Part shown: positions 6,876 to 16,063 of the stretch, one piece after another
Position numbering within the stretch: position 1 is the first letter of the stretch
Layout: each line of letters opens with the position of its first letter
NCBI RefSeq assembly: GCF_050279675.1
Contig: NZ_JBNNUK010000004.1
Coordinates: 62,001-126,000, forward strand
Length of the DNA: 64,000 bases
Origin: Viridibacillus sp050279675
GTDB taxonomy: Bacteria > Bacillota > Bacilli > Bacillales_A > Planococcaceae
Direction: 5' to 3'
Notes under the pieces: generated by a model
The model's database searches: none
What the model saw: the letters and a program-made list of their open reading frames with translations, nothing else
Told to the model about the DNA's origin: nothing
Program-made: the position numbers and the translations under genes

Positions 6876-9101
6876 CTAGCTTGCACATGATTCACATTCT
6901 AATAGTTCAACCGATGTTGAGCGGACGTAGTATGTCGTTTTAATGCCCAGTTTCCAAGCATTTAAGTGCAATTCTAATAGTTCTTTAGCCTTGACAGTGT
7001 TTTGTACATATAAATTTAGCGAAATACCTTGGTCGATATGACGGGCACGTGCTGCGTTTTGTTTTAAAGTCCAATTTTGATCAATAAAGTAAGCAGATTT
7101 GTAATACCAAGTTGTTTCTTGGTTCAAATCAGGGACAGTTACCGGGATCTTATAATCCTTTTTCTCTTCAGAATAAGATTTTTGGAAGATCGGATCAATA
7201 CTTGCCGTACTTCCTGCAATAATTGATGTTGATGAGTTCGGCGCAATAGCCATTACATAACCGTTACGCATACCATTTTCAGCAACTGCTTGTTGTAATG
7301 CAGTCCACTTTTCATCTTTATATTGTCGCTTTGAGAAGTATTCTCCTGTTTGCCATTCCGAACCTTCAAATAATGGATATTGGCCTTTTTCTTTTGCTAA
7401 TTCCATTGATGCTTGAATTGTTAAATAAGCAATTTGCTCATAAAGCTTATCCGCAAATTCAACAGACTCCTCTGATTCCCATGTAATACTCTTCAGTGCC
7501 AATAAATGATGCCAACCGAATGTACCAAGACCGATACCACGATAACGGGCATTTGTACGTTCTGCTTGTGGAACAGGAATACGATTTAAGTCGATAACAT
7601 TATCTAACATACGCACTTGAATTGGGATCAATCTTTCTAAAGCTTCAGCAGGGACAGCTCGTCCAAGATTGATAGATGATAAGTTACATACAACGAAGTC
7701 TCCAGGTTTGCGACGCGTTACAATGACATCATCTTCTAATGTAATTGACTCGAATTTAGTGGCGCTCATATTTTGGAAAATTTCTGTACATAGATTACTT
7801 GAGTAAATCATACCTTCATGCTTATTCGGGTTTTTACGGTTTACTTCATCACGATAGAACATGAACGGTACGCCAGTTTCTAATTGACTACGCATAATGC
7901 GTTTCATGATATCAATTGCTGGTACAGCTTCACGTGTTAATATCGGGTTCGCTAAGCAAGCTTCGTACTTTTCACGGAATGAACCTTGTCCACGTTTTTC
8001 GTCATAGTAATCTTCAAGATTAAAGCCCATTACTTCGCGAATTTCATGCGGGTCAAATAAGTGCCAATCTTCACGTGCTTCAACAGCCTCCATGAAAATA
8101 TCTGGTAAGCTAACGCCTGTGAAAATATCATGTGCGCGCATACGTTCATCACCGTTATTTAATTTTAAATCAAGGAATGGGAATATATCTTTATGCCAAA
8201 TATCAAGATAAATAGCAATCGCGCCTTGTCGTTGACCTAATTGATCTACTGATACTGCTGTATTATTTAATTGTTTAATCCAAGGAACAACACCGCTTGA
8301 TGCCCCTTTAAAACCACGAATGGATGATCCACGGCTACGTACTTTCCCCATATAAACGCCGATACCACCGCCAAACTTCGAAAGTGTCGCAACATCAGTA
8401 TTTGAATCATAAATACTTTGTAAGCTGTCATCAACTGTATCGATAAAGCAACTTGATAATTGACCATGTGTTTTACCTGCATTTGATAATGTAGGAGTAG
8501 CAGTCGTCATATATAAATTACTCATTGCCCAGTAAGATTCTTTAATTTTTGCAAGACGATCTGTTTTTTCATTCTGCATTAGAGTCATCGCTATAATCAT
8601 CCAACGCTCTTGAGGTAATTCGATTGGTGTTTTGTCAAAGTCTCGAGTTACATAACGATCCAACAGTGTTTTCAATCCGATATATGTAAAGATTTCATCA
8701 CGTTTAGGTTCAATCATTAAGCCAATCTCTTCAAGTTCCTGTTTTGTATATGACCTTGTTAAAGCTGGGTCATATAAACCTTTTTCGACAAGCTTCTTAA
8801 CTTGTTTAGCAAATGCTGTGTATACCTGTCCTACTTCTAATTGACGTACTGTAGATGCTTCTTTATAAACACCCGCCAACAATAAGCGAGCTGCAACGAA
8901 TGTCCAATATGTGTCTTCTTCATCTAAAAAGCTTAACGCTTCTAGGCTCATCGCCTTCGTCCATTCAGCATCAGTGCCTTCTGGATTCTTATTTTCCCAG
9001 CGTTCAGACTTTCTAATAAGCTGACTAATTTCCTCTCTACCAAACTCTTCCTCTAATCGAGATAATAATATTGCTCTTTCATATGTCATTAATTGGACCA
9101 T
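6876..9101 (-). CDS. nrdE: Class I ribonucleotide reductase, alpha (catalytic) subunit
   Basis: Reduces NDPs to dNDPs with the beta subunit encoded just downstream. 741 residues. Catalytic residues are present: redox Cys218 (SSCF) and Cys472 (VCNLSS), and the active-site trio in SSNLCTEI (Asn436, Cys438, Glu440). The C-terminal swivel cysteines are in ECESCAS. The first 60 residues align with the position of the ATP-cone, but its typical VxKRDG motif is not visible, so overall-activity control by dATP may be weak or absent. ATG 9101 follows AAAGGAGA by 8 bases. Expression is predicted to be shut off both by NrdR (tandem boxes) and by adenosylcobalamin (riboswitch with terminator). Confidence 0.95.
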   Translation of the reverse strand: MVQLMTYERAILLSRLEEEFGREEISQLIRKSERWENKNPEGTDAEWTKAMSLEALSFLDEEDTYWTFVAARLLLAGVYKEASTVRQLEVGQVYTAFAKQVKKLVEKGLYDPALTRSYTKQELEEIGLMIEPKRDEIFTYIGLKTLLDRYVTRDFDKTPIELPQERWMIIAMTLMQNEKTDRLAKIKESYWAMSNLYMTTATPTLSNAGKTHGQLSSCFIDTVDDSLQSIYDSNTDVATLSKFGGGIGVYMGKVRSRGSSIRGFKGASSGVVPWIKQLNNTAVSVDQLGQRQGAIAIYLDIWHKDIFPFLDLKLNNGDERMRAHDIFTGVSLPDIFMEAVEAREDWHLFDPHEIREVMGFNLEDYYDEKRGQGSFREKYEACLANPILTREAVPAIDIMKRIMRSQLETGVPFMFYRDEVNRKNPNKHEGMIYSSNLCTEIFQNMSATKFESITLEDDVIVTRRKPGDFVVCNLSSINLGRAVPAEALERLIPIQVRMLDNVIDLNRIPVPQAERTNARYRGIGLGTFGWHHLLALKSITWESEESVEFADKLYEQIAYLTIQASMELAKEKGQYPLFEGSEWQTGEYFSKRQYKDEKWTALQQAVAENGMRNGYVMAIAPNSSTSIIAGSTASIDPIFQKSYSEEKKDYKIPVTVPDLNQETTWYYKSAYFIDQNWTLKQNAARARHIDQGISLNLYVQNTVKAKELLELHLNAWKLGIKTTYYVRSTSVELLECESCAS

Positions 9102-9130
9102 ATCGTCGTCTCCTTTTTTACAAATATAAA

Positions 9131-9168
9131 AAGCGATGAATCTGCCTTCTTCGGCAGAGCCATCGCTC
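9131..9168 (-). terminator. Expression-platform terminator of the cobalamin riboswitch
   Basis: On the minus strand a long hairpin (AGCGATG...CATCGCT with inner TCTGCC/GGCAGA) ends in TTTTTA and lies between the riboswitch aptamer and nrdE. It would stop transcription when the aptamer is bound. Confidence 0.8.
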
Positions 9169-9289
9169 TAGGTTTTAAAATTGGAAACAGGCGAAATCAC
9201 AACAAAAAAATACTTTTGAAATCAAAAGTAAATTGTTCAATGTAAAGTCTCTCGCTTCCACTTCTCAACCCCCGAAGAAAGTGTCATCA

Positions 9290-9450
9290 TGCGCAAAAAG
9301 GCAGGTCTACTGGCTCATGCATCATCCAACTGTCACCCTTCCCAAGCATTGCTCAGTGGTTAATTGACAGTCGTCCGCATTCACAGTTGCGGGGACAGCT
9401 TCGGTTTCTCTACCGAATTCCCTTTTAAACCGTATATGGTACCTTTTTTC
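9290..9450 (-). promoter_or_regulatory. Cobalamin (B12) riboswitch upstream of nrdEF
   Basis: The minus strand shows the conserved blocks of the cobalamin aptamer in order: GGTACC, AAAGGGAAT, CTGTCCCCGCAACTGT, CCACTG, TTGGGAAGG and GAGCCAGTAGACCTGCC (the B12 box). It is about 330 bases upstream of the nrdE start and followed by a terminator. B12 riboswitches before class I reductases are known from genomes that also own a B12-dependent class II enzyme; repression of nrdEF by B12 is the expected outcome. Confidence 0.93.
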
Positions 9451-9456
9451 GCTCAC

Positions 9457-9472
9457 ATACTATATATTGTGT
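9457..9472 (-). promoter_or_regulatory. NrdR box 1
   Basis: ACACAATATATAGTAT on the minus strand fits the NrdR consensus acaCwAtATmTwGtgt at nearly every position. It is paired with a second box exactly 32 bp upstream and overlaps the probable promoter. Confidence 0.8.
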
Positions 9473-9488
9473 TTTACTGATTAATCTA

Positions 9489-9504
9489 ATCTAACATATT
9501 GTGT
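9489..9504 (-). promoter_or_regulatory. NrdR box 2
   Basis: ACACAATATGTTAGAT on the minus strand is a weaker match, but its ACACAATAT half is identical to box 1. The 32-bp offset (three helical turns) is the usual NrdR geometry. Confidence 0.75.
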
Positions 9505-9642
9505 TCCTGTCAGACAAGTGGAAATGCTAAATTAAAGTAAATGAAAGCAAAAGACCTACGAAAAATGTTTTATTATTTCCTATAATGTCTATTTTTATTT
9601 TAAAAAACAGGAGGTTAGAATTGTTTTAAGTAAGAAAATAAT

Positions 9643-9673
9643 AAAAAACTACCCAAAATTGTATTTTGGGTAG
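9643..9673 (-). terminator. Terminator of the five-repeat PepSY gene
   Basis: Perfect 11-bp inverted repeat CTACCCAAAAT / ATTTTGGGTAG with a 3-base loop; on the minus strand it is followed by six or seven T. Confidence 0.85.
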
Positions 9674-9696
9674 CATAATATCTATTTTAGTAACAA

Positions 9697-10884
9697 TTAA
9701 TCGTCTTCATACTCTTTTTCGAAATCAAGAATGGCACCAGTCTTAGCGTCAATTTCTAATTCGTATTCATACATACCATCTTTTACTTCAACTTCATAAA
9801 CGCCGTCTTCTTCATCCAATTCAATTTTAGTAATGGTACCTTTTGCTTTTGTTAAAGCAATTTGAGAAGCTTTTTGCTCACTGATGAAAGGTGTTACTGG
9901 ATTTGGTGTTTTTGTAATTCTTTCTTTATCAGTAATCATAACTTTCCCAGTTATTGCATCGACTTCGATATCATATTCATAATCAGTAGTTAAAATCTCA
10001 AAATCATATACTCCGTCTTCACGGTCATATTCAGCTTTTTTCACTGTACCATTAACACTTTTTAAAGCAATTTCTTTTGCTTTTTCAATACCTATTACTT
10101 TATTACTTGTTGATGGCTTTGAAGGCTTCTCGGTATTTCCAGTACTTGGAATACCCGGTTTAGTATTTGTGATTACATCGTCAGCTACTTCTGATTCTTT
10201 TTTAATAACATTTCCTGTTTTTGCATCGATTTCAAAATCATATTCTGTTGCACCATTAATAATTTCGATTTCGTATACGCCATCACTTTTATCTAGTTTG
10301 GCTTTTTGTACAGTACCACCAACATTATTTAATGCTATTTGTTTCGCTTTCTCTAAGCCAATCACTTTGCCAGTTACTACTTTTTTTGAAATCTTCTCTT
10401 TTTCTTTTTTCACAATTTTCCCTGTGTACGCATTGATATCAAAATCGTATTCATATCCAGCTCTAATGATTTCAATTTCGTAAATACCATCTTCTCGATC
10501 TAATTTTGCTTTTTTCACAGAACCTTTAACCGATTTTAATGCTATTTCTTTCGCTTTTGCTAAACCAATTACTTTTTTATTATTAACTGAATTAGATACT
10601 TTTGTTGTTTCTGTTTTCTTTTCAAGTAAATTCCCCGTTTTAGCATCTAATGTTAATTCGTATTCTTTACTTTTGCCTCTTACATCAACTTCATATACTT
10701 GAACACCTTTTTCTTTGTCCAATTCTACTTTGTATACTGTACCTTTTACGTAGCTAAGTGCCTTTTTCGAAATTTCTTTTGAAGATAAAATTTTACCTGA
10801 GTTAGTTTGAATACCCGCTGCCGCAACTACTCCAGAGACTGCAAGTGATCCCGTAATTGCTAATGCCGTAATCATTTTTTTCAT
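9697..10884 (-). CDS. Secreted protein with five PepSY domains
   Basis: 395 residues with an N-terminal signal peptide (MKKM plus a hydrophobic stretch ending in AAAG near residue 24). Five PepSY repeats follow, roughly at residues 33-90, 104-165, 174-235, 262-325 and 337-392; each reads like [KA]..AL..V.GTV.K..LD..DGVYE[VI]E......YE[FY][DE]IDA.TG. A Pro/Ser/Thr-rich linker (near residues 243-258) separates repeats 3 and 4. PepSY domains are often linked with extracytoplasmic proteases or sensing, but no activity is proven. It lies downstream of a two-component system and a second, membrane-bound PepSY protein, so it is a likely target or partner of that system. The C-terminus is acidic (EYEDD). 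Confidence 0.85.
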   Translation of the reverse strand: MKKMITALAITGSLAVSGVVAAAGIQTNSGKILSSKEISKKALSYVKGTVYKVELDKEKGVQVYEVDVRGKSKEYELTLDAKTGNLLEKKTETTKVSNSVNNKKVIGLAKAKEIALKSVKGSVKKAKLDREDGIYEIEIIRAGYEYDFDINAYTGKIVKKEKEKISKKVVTGKVIGLEKAKQIALNNVGGTVQKAKLDKSDGVYEIEIINGATEYDFEIDAKTGNVIKKESEVADDVITNTKPGIPSTGNTEKPSKPSTSNKVIGIEKAKEIALKSVNGTVKKAEYDREDGVYDFEILTTDYEYDIEVDAITGKVMITDKERITKTPNPVTPFISEQKASQIALTKAKGTITKIELDEEDGVYEVEVKDGMYEYELEIDAKTGAILDFEKEYEDD

Positions 10885-10975
10885 AATTATCTTCCTCCTC
10901 TTTGTTGATACTTATACTTTACACAATGAAAATGAAAGAATAAGGAGAATAAGATTAGAATTTGATGAGAAATTA

Positions 10976-11665
10976 TTAATCCCACGTAATGGATAACACT
11001 TTGCCGGAAATAGCATGGATTTGGAAGACTGCATCTTTGTCGTTACCTTCAATCTCCACTAAATAATATCCGCCATCACTCGTATCGTAAAAAGAAATTT
11101 CATCTACAGTTCCATTCAGTTTTTTCTTAGCAATAGTAATCACTTGTTCCTTAGATAAAAGTGAAGAATCTTGCTCTGCATCTGCTTGAATTTCTGATAA
11201 AACTTCCCCATTAATTGCATCTATTAATAAGTTAATATGCTCTTTACCATTTACTACTTCTATTTGATATACCGGTTCTTCCTTATTTGTATTGAGTGAG
11301 ATTTTTTTTATATCCCCGTCATATTGTTCTTTTATAATTTTTCGTATTCCAGTTTCTGGTAGATAGTTTATTTTTTCTTTAACAGCTGTTTTTTTCTGCT
11401 TCATCAATAAGATTTTGCCTGATTCAGCATCAACTTCGAGTTGATAAAGCTTGTTATTTCTTTGAAGCTGCACTCGATATTGATCGTTTATAGTAAGGAA
11501 GGAGATAATTTCCCCTCCATACATCGTTTCAATATTATTATAAATTTCATCAGTTGTAAGAGGTGTTTCTTTCGTCAGTTTATTCCAAATCATGATACTA
11601 AGAATCGTCGCAATAATAATGAGTGTCACAATGAATAGTATTGATAGTTTTTCGCGAATGCGCAT
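10976..11665 (-). CDS. Membrane-anchored PepSY domain protein
   Basis: 229 residues: a single N-terminal membrane helix (about residues 8-26, LSILFIVTLIIIATILSIMI) and three PepSY-like units in the external part. I choose ATG 11665 (MRIREK), 9 bases after AGGGGG; the longer frame runs into the kinase gene without a ribosome site. The start is one base from the kinase stop codon, so this gene is translated together with the response regulator and kinase. Its position as third gene of a two-component operon suggests a co-sensor or modulator of the kinase (inference). Confidence 0.8.
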   Translation of the reverse strand: MRIREKLSILFIVTLIIIATILSIMIWNKLTKETPLTTDEIYNNIETMYGGEIISFLTINDQYRVQLQRNNKLYQLEVDAESGKILLMKQKKTAVKEKINYLPETGIRKIIKEQYDGDIKKISLNTNKEEPVYQIEVVNGKEHINLLIDAINGEVLSEIQADAEQDSSLLSKEQVITIAKKKLNGTVDEISFYDTSDGGYYLVEIEGNDKDAVFQIHAISGKVLSITWD

Positions 11666-11666
11666 A

Positions 11667-13025
11667 TCATCGTTCCCCCTCATTACTATTTTCAAATCGC
11701 AAGACGATTGTAGTTCCTTCACCTAGCGTACTTAATACAGTAATATTAATTGCTAAACGCTCAGCAAGCTCATGTGCAATAGCTAGTCCTAAACCCGTAC
11801 CACCGGTTTTGCGATTACGATCCTCACTAACACGATAAAAACGATCAAATAAATGTGGAATATTCTCTTGAGCAATGCCTTGACCAAAATCTTGAATGCG
11901 AACGACTAATTGCGATCCCTCTTTTGCTATGCTTACATTAATTTCACGTTCACTATAATGGCGTGCATTTTCTAAGAAAATAAAGAATAGCTGTTTAATT
12001 TTTTGTTCATCCGTTTTCGATGTAACTGGACCTTTACCTAGTAAGTTAAATTCTCTGCCATAAGCTTGATGCATTTGATGTAATGTATCCTCTAATACTT
12101 TATAAATATCAACTGATGCAATGGACAATGGTGATTGTTCTTTATTTTTGGCTAATTCAAGCATTTGTTGAATCATTTCATTCATACGAATGGATTCACT
12201 TAAAATTGCTTGGACCGCTTCATTTGCAACTTCTTTATTATCAAAACCACGTCTCTTCAATAGACGTGCATAACTCTCAACTACAGTTAAAGGTGTCTTT
12301 AGTTCATGAGATGCATTCGAAACGAAATGCTCTTGCTTACGAAAGTTTTGCTCCAACTGGCACATCATCTCATTAAATGTACGACTCATTTCAGCCATTT
12401 CATCTCGGCCTTCATTTTCTACATTTATTTTTTCGAAGGTTCCTGACTTTTGGCTTTCCTGCATCGTTGCAATTAGCCGATGAATTGGTTTAGTAACGAT
12501 ACGCCCTAGCGTCATACTTGAGAGTACAATAGGAATTGTTGCTAGAATTGTTACACCAAGTAAGACAAGACGTAACAACTCTAAATTTCGCGCTACGTCC
12601 TTCATGGATTGTAGCATTTGAATGTGTACAACAGAACCGTCAACCCAAATTGCCGGCATACTCATGGATAACACTGGTATACCTTCGTATTTTTCCACTG
12701 AATATCGTTTATGCTCATCTATATTGGGATGATAATCCTCAATACCTTCAGTAGATTGTACCGTAACGAGTGCTTCCCCATTTTTATCAACGGCTCTTAT
12801 TGCCCCCCTTGGAGGGATATATGCGCGTAATATAGTCGCTGGGTCATTTACTTTACTTGTCTGGCTAATAGACGTTACAAGCTCTGTTGACTCAGATAAT
12901 AGTTGATTGTACTCTGTGTCATAGGCCATTTTTTCAAATAAGAAGTAAATTCCAACCATCGTAAGTACAAGAATAATCAACATAACAAGCGACGAGAAAA
13001 CATGAATTTTAGTCTTAAGCTTCAT
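11667..13025 (-). CDS. Sensor histidine kinase (HAMP, ArlS-like)
   Basis: 452 residues with two membrane helices (about 13-35 and 150-172) enclosing an external sensor of about 110 residues, a HAMP linker, an H-box SNASHELKTPLTV near residue 240, and ATP-binding N, G1 and G2 boxes (FLENARHYS, DFGQGI, GTGLGLAI). It autophosphorylates and passes phosphate to the OmpR-type regulator whose gene overlaps its 5' end by 11 bases. Domain order and length fit the ArlS/CssS-type kinases of Firmicutes. The signal is unknown; the adjacent PepSY proteins are probable partners. Confidence 0.9.
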   Translation of the reverse strand: MKLKTKIHVFSSLVMLIILVLTMVGIYFLFEKMAYDTEYNQLLSESTELVTSISQTSKVNDPATILRAYIPPRGAIRAVDKNGEALVTVQSTEGIEDYHPNIDEHKRYSVEKYEGIPVLSMSMPAIWVDGSVVHIQMLQSMKDVARNLELLRLVLLGVTILATIPIVLSSMTLGRIVTKPIHRLIATMQESQKSGTFEKINVENEGRDEMAEMSRTFNEMMCQLEQNFRKQEHFVSNASHELKTPLTVVESYARLLKRRGFDNKEVANEAVQAILSESIRMNEMIQQMLELAKNKEQSPLSIASVDIYKVLEDTLHQMHQAYGREFNLLGKGPVTSKTDEQKIKQLFFIFLENARHYSEREINVSIAKEGSQLVVRIQDFGQGIAQENIPHLFDRFYRVSEDRNRKTGGTGLGLAIAHELAERLAINITVLSTLGEGTTIVLRFENSNEGER

Positions 13026-13725
13026 CCACCTGCTCCTTTAATACATAACCGACACCACGGACTGTTTGAATAAGTGGTTGTTTACTGCCTTTATCCACCT
13101 TCTGACGAATGTAACGAATATAAACATCTACGACATTCGTATCCCCGTAATAATCAAACCCCCATACAGCATCTAAAATTTGCTCACGTGAAAGAACTTG
13201 TTTTGGATTCTTGATTAAATAAAGTAGTAATTCATATTCCCTTGGTGTTAAATCAATCGATTTCCCATTTCTTTTTACTTCACGCGTCTGTTCATGTATA
13301 GACAAGTCTGCATACTCATGGAAAAACTCATCTTGTTCTACAGTGACTTCCATTTGCTGAGGATTAAAACGGAGTGCCGCTCGAATTCGTGCTAGTAATT
13401 CATCTATTTCAAAAGGTTTTGTCATGTAATCGTTAGCGCCAAGATCCAGTCCAGCCACTTTATCTTCAACATCACCTTTTGCAGTGAGCATAATAACAGG
13501 TGTATTAAATTCTGTTGCACGAATTCGCTTCAATACATCCAGCCCATTCAAACCTGGAAGCATAATATCCAGTAGTAGGAGATCCCATTGCTGTTCACGG
13601 TATAAAATAAGTCCATCTGTTCCTGTATGGGCAATTCCCGTTTCATAACCTTCAAATTCTAATTCCAGTTGTAATACACGTGCAATTTTTTCCTCATCTT
13701 CTATGATTAAAATGCGCTCAGCCAT
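13015..13725 (-). CDS. OmpR-family response regulator (ArlR-like)
   Basis: 236 residues: receiver domain with the acidic pair in IIEDEE, the phospho-acceptor Asp in LLLLDIMLPG and the conserved Lys in MTKPFEI, then a winged-helix DNA-binding domain ending in RGVGYVLK. ATG 13725 is preceded by GGTGAG; in-frame GTG and TTG codons lie a few codons upstream, so the exact start is slightly uncertain. It is the first gene of the regulator-kinase-PepSY operon. Confidence 0.9.
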   Translation of the reverse strand: MAERILIIEDEEKIARVLQLELEFEGYETGIAHTGTDGLILYREQQWDLLLLDIMLPGLNGLDVLKRIRATEFNTPVIMLTAKGDVEDKVAGLDLGANDYMTKPFEIDELLARIRAALRFNPQQMEVTVEQDEFFHEYADLSIHEQTREVKRNGKSIDLTPREYELLLYLIKNPKQVLSREQILDAVWGFDYYGDTNVVDVYIRYIRQKVDKGSKQPLIQTVRGVGYVLKEQVDEA

Positions 13726-13815
13726 TATTCTCACCAACCGTTTTTTTATTTCTATAGTATCATGTCATTATGAAAATTCCATGAGAAGGACTATATGATA
13801 GACAAATTTCCCAAA

Positions 13816-13851
13816 TAAAAAGAGCCTACCTTTATTTTAAAAGGTAGACTC
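13816..13851 (-). terminator. Terminator of uppP
   Basis: On the minus strand GAGTCTACCTT/AAGGTAGGCTC (one G-T pair) is followed by five T. Confidence 0.8.
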
Positions 13852-13859
13852 AATTTTCA

Positions 13860-14684
13860 TTAAAATACGATTATCGCTAATACAATCGCTAAAATAATTC
13901 GATAGATAGCAAATGGTGTTAATTTTATTTTGTCGATAAGTATTAGGAAGAATTTAATTGATAATAGCGCAAAAACAAAAGCACTTACGAACCCTACTGC
14001 GTAAAATCCAATATAGTCCATCGACATGTACTGCCAATTTTTCAAAACAGATACTAAGCTAGCCCCTGCCATAATTGGCACTGCCATGATAAATGTAAAA
14101 TCCGCTGCCGTTTTATGATCTAAACCTAGTAACACCCCACCTGAAATGGTCGCACCTGAGCGTGAAAACCCTGGCCATAATGATAAACACTGTACTAAAC
14201 CAATCTTTAATGCTTGACCGTATGAAATTTTATCTAAAGTAGTAACTGTCGGTCTTTTAGGCCCAAATTTATCTGCAACAATCATTAAAATTGCACCAGC
14301 TACTAAGCTGAAAATAACCGGTTTTACTCCAAATAAATAGTCATCGATATAATCTTTGAACGCAAATCCTAAAATCACTGCAGGTAGCATTCCTACAATA
14401 ACATGTAATAAGTTAAATTTACGATTTGCTGGTTGACCTTTAATTTTATAAAGGCCTACTAAACTTAATAATCGTTTCCACATGACTACGACAACCGCTA
14501 AAATAGAGCCTAACTGTACGACAATTTTAAATGTATTAGCAGAATACATTCCTAAAAATTCTTCGGTTTTTAACCACATATCATCTACAATGATCATATG
14601 TCCTGTAGATGACACGGGTGCAAACTCCGTCATTCCTTCTACTAAGCCCAGTATAAGAGCCTTTAATAATTCAATAAAGTCCAT
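13860..14684 (-). CDS. uppP: Undecaprenyl-diphosphate phosphatase
   Basis: Membrane enzyme that dephosphorylates undecaprenyl pyrophosphate to recycle the lipid carrier of cell-wall synthesis; overexpression gives bacitracin resistance. 274 residues with about eight membrane helices. Both family signatures are present: EGMTEFAPVSSTGHMIIV (about residues 16-33) and LWPGFSRSGATISGG (about 168-182). An ATG with a weak GGAGATAC ribosome site starts it. Monocistronic, with a terminator directly downstream. Confidence 0.95.
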   Translation of the reverse strand: MDFIELLKALILGLVEGMTEFAPVSSTGHMIIVDDMWLKTEEFLGMYSANTFKIVVQLGSILAVVVVMWKRLLSLVGLYKIKGQPANRKFNLLHVIVGMLPAVILGFAFKDYIDDYLFGVKPVIFSLVAGAILMIVADKFGPKRPTVTTLDKISYGQALKIGLVQCLSLWPGFSRSGATISGGVLLGLDHKTAADFTFIMAVPIMAGASLVSVLKNWQYMSMDYIGFYAVGFVSAFVFALLSIKFFLILIDKIKLTPFAIYRIILAIVLAIIVF

Positions 14685-14793
14685 AGTATCTCCTTATTCT
14701 TTTAATAATTGAAATGCCGAATCCTCACGCCATTTCTAGCTAAACTATCATACCACAATATACACCGTTTAACTTTTACCATTATATTAAAAA

Positions 14794-15885
14794 TTACTTA
14801 CAAAACTCTACGTCTACAACCCACATTTCCGAACGACTATTCGTCCTAATTGGTGGTCCCCAAAACCCGAACCCTGATGACACGATTGTATGCGTTGCTG
14901 CCTTTAGTTTATAACCATAATCATGTTCGAATGTTTTTCGAGTAATGTATTGATTTGGCCACATTTGTCCTAAATGTGTATGTCCTGATAAATGTACATC
15001 TACACCAAGTTTGCTTGGCGTTTCAATATCCGTAGGCGTATGGTCCATAACAATCCAAGGTAGCTTGTGATTAACGGTTGTTGCTAATGTTTCTAGAGAA
15101 GCTCTATCCCCATTAGTTTTGTCTTCTCTTCCTGTAACATAAAACGAATCTGCAACTAGAATGGTTTCATCTTGTAAAATGTTTACGCCAGATTTAGCCA
15201 TTTCATGAACAAATAATGGAATTTTACGTCCATAATATTCATGATTGCCTAAAACGCCATATACACCGTATGTACTTTTTATTTGCTTCATCACTTCACT
15301 CATTCCATATTCCACATACCAAATGGGATCATCATCAACTAAATCTCCAACTAAAAAGACAACATCTGGTTTTGCTTCATTAGACAATTTTACAAAACGT
15401 TCTAAATGAGCTTTATTCGATAAAATACCTAAGTGAAAATCTGAGCCTATGACCATTCTTAATGACTTTTGTACAGGATTAGCTTTTTGAATTTTAATAG
15501 TAAGATTTCTTACAACTGGTGAGTACGCCATATAGCTACCGAAAGCTACAATGATGAGTAATAATACGGCAACAACATAACCAACCCATTTTATTTGTGA
15601 GTCTGGTAAGAGCCATACAAGTAAATTCGCTAGTGGGAATAACAACAAACCGTACTGAATAACAATCATCCAATAGCTCCCAATAACTTTAAATAAACGT
15701 AACTTATGATGAATGCGTTCAATCAGGATGCTATAAGCGACGATAGTCCAAATCACTCCGAAAACGACTTGTCCCTCAAAAGAAAAAGCAACATGGAGCC
15801 ATGTATAGACATTCCATCCTAAATAGAAAACTAGTGCATTATATAGTAGAAACCCGATTAATCCAAATCCAATTCTTTTCCCCAT
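14794..15885 (-). CDS. Membrane metallophosphoesterase (YkuE-like)
   Basis: 363 residues: about four N-terminal membrane helices (to about residue 125) and a calcineurin-like phosphoesterase domain. Metal-binding motifs are in order: GSDFHLG, VGDLVDDDP, GNHEYYG, DHTP and SGHTHLGQ. The family hydrolyses phosphodiesters or phosphate esters; the YkuE branch is thought to act at the membrane. The ribosome site GGGAGG is clear. It stands alone, divergent from the lia operon; no terminator was found between it and uppP upstream region. Confidence 0.85.
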   Translation of the reverse strand: MGKRIGFGLIGFLLYNALVFYLGWNVYTWLHVAFSFEGQVVFGVIWTIVAYSILIERIHHKLRLFKVIGSYWMIVIQYGLLLFPLANLLVWLLPDSQIKWVGYVVAVLLLIIVAFGSYMAYSPVVRNLTIKIQKANPVQKSLRMVIGSDFHLGILSNKAHLERFVKLSNEAKPDVVFLVGDLVDDDPIWYVEYGMSEVMKQIKSTYGVYGVLGNHEYYGRKIPLFVHEMAKSGVNILQDETILVADSFYVTGREDKTNGDRASLETLATTVNHKLPWIVMDHTPTDIETPSKLGVDVHLSGHTHLGQMWPNQYITRKTFEHDYGYKLKAATHTIVSSGFGFWGPPIRTNSRSEMWVVDVEFCK

Positions 15886-16063
15886 AAAATTCCTCCCTGT
15901 TCCTTTTCCTGCTAGTATAGCATTTCATGTAAATGACGACTTGTTAGAAGCATACCTAGTAATTCTACGTCTCTGGTCTTAGTTGAAAATGCATTTCAGG
16001 GCCGTTTTTCCAAAAACAATCCTAGCGTAATATAAAGGTACAAACGAAGGGAGGCACTAACTT

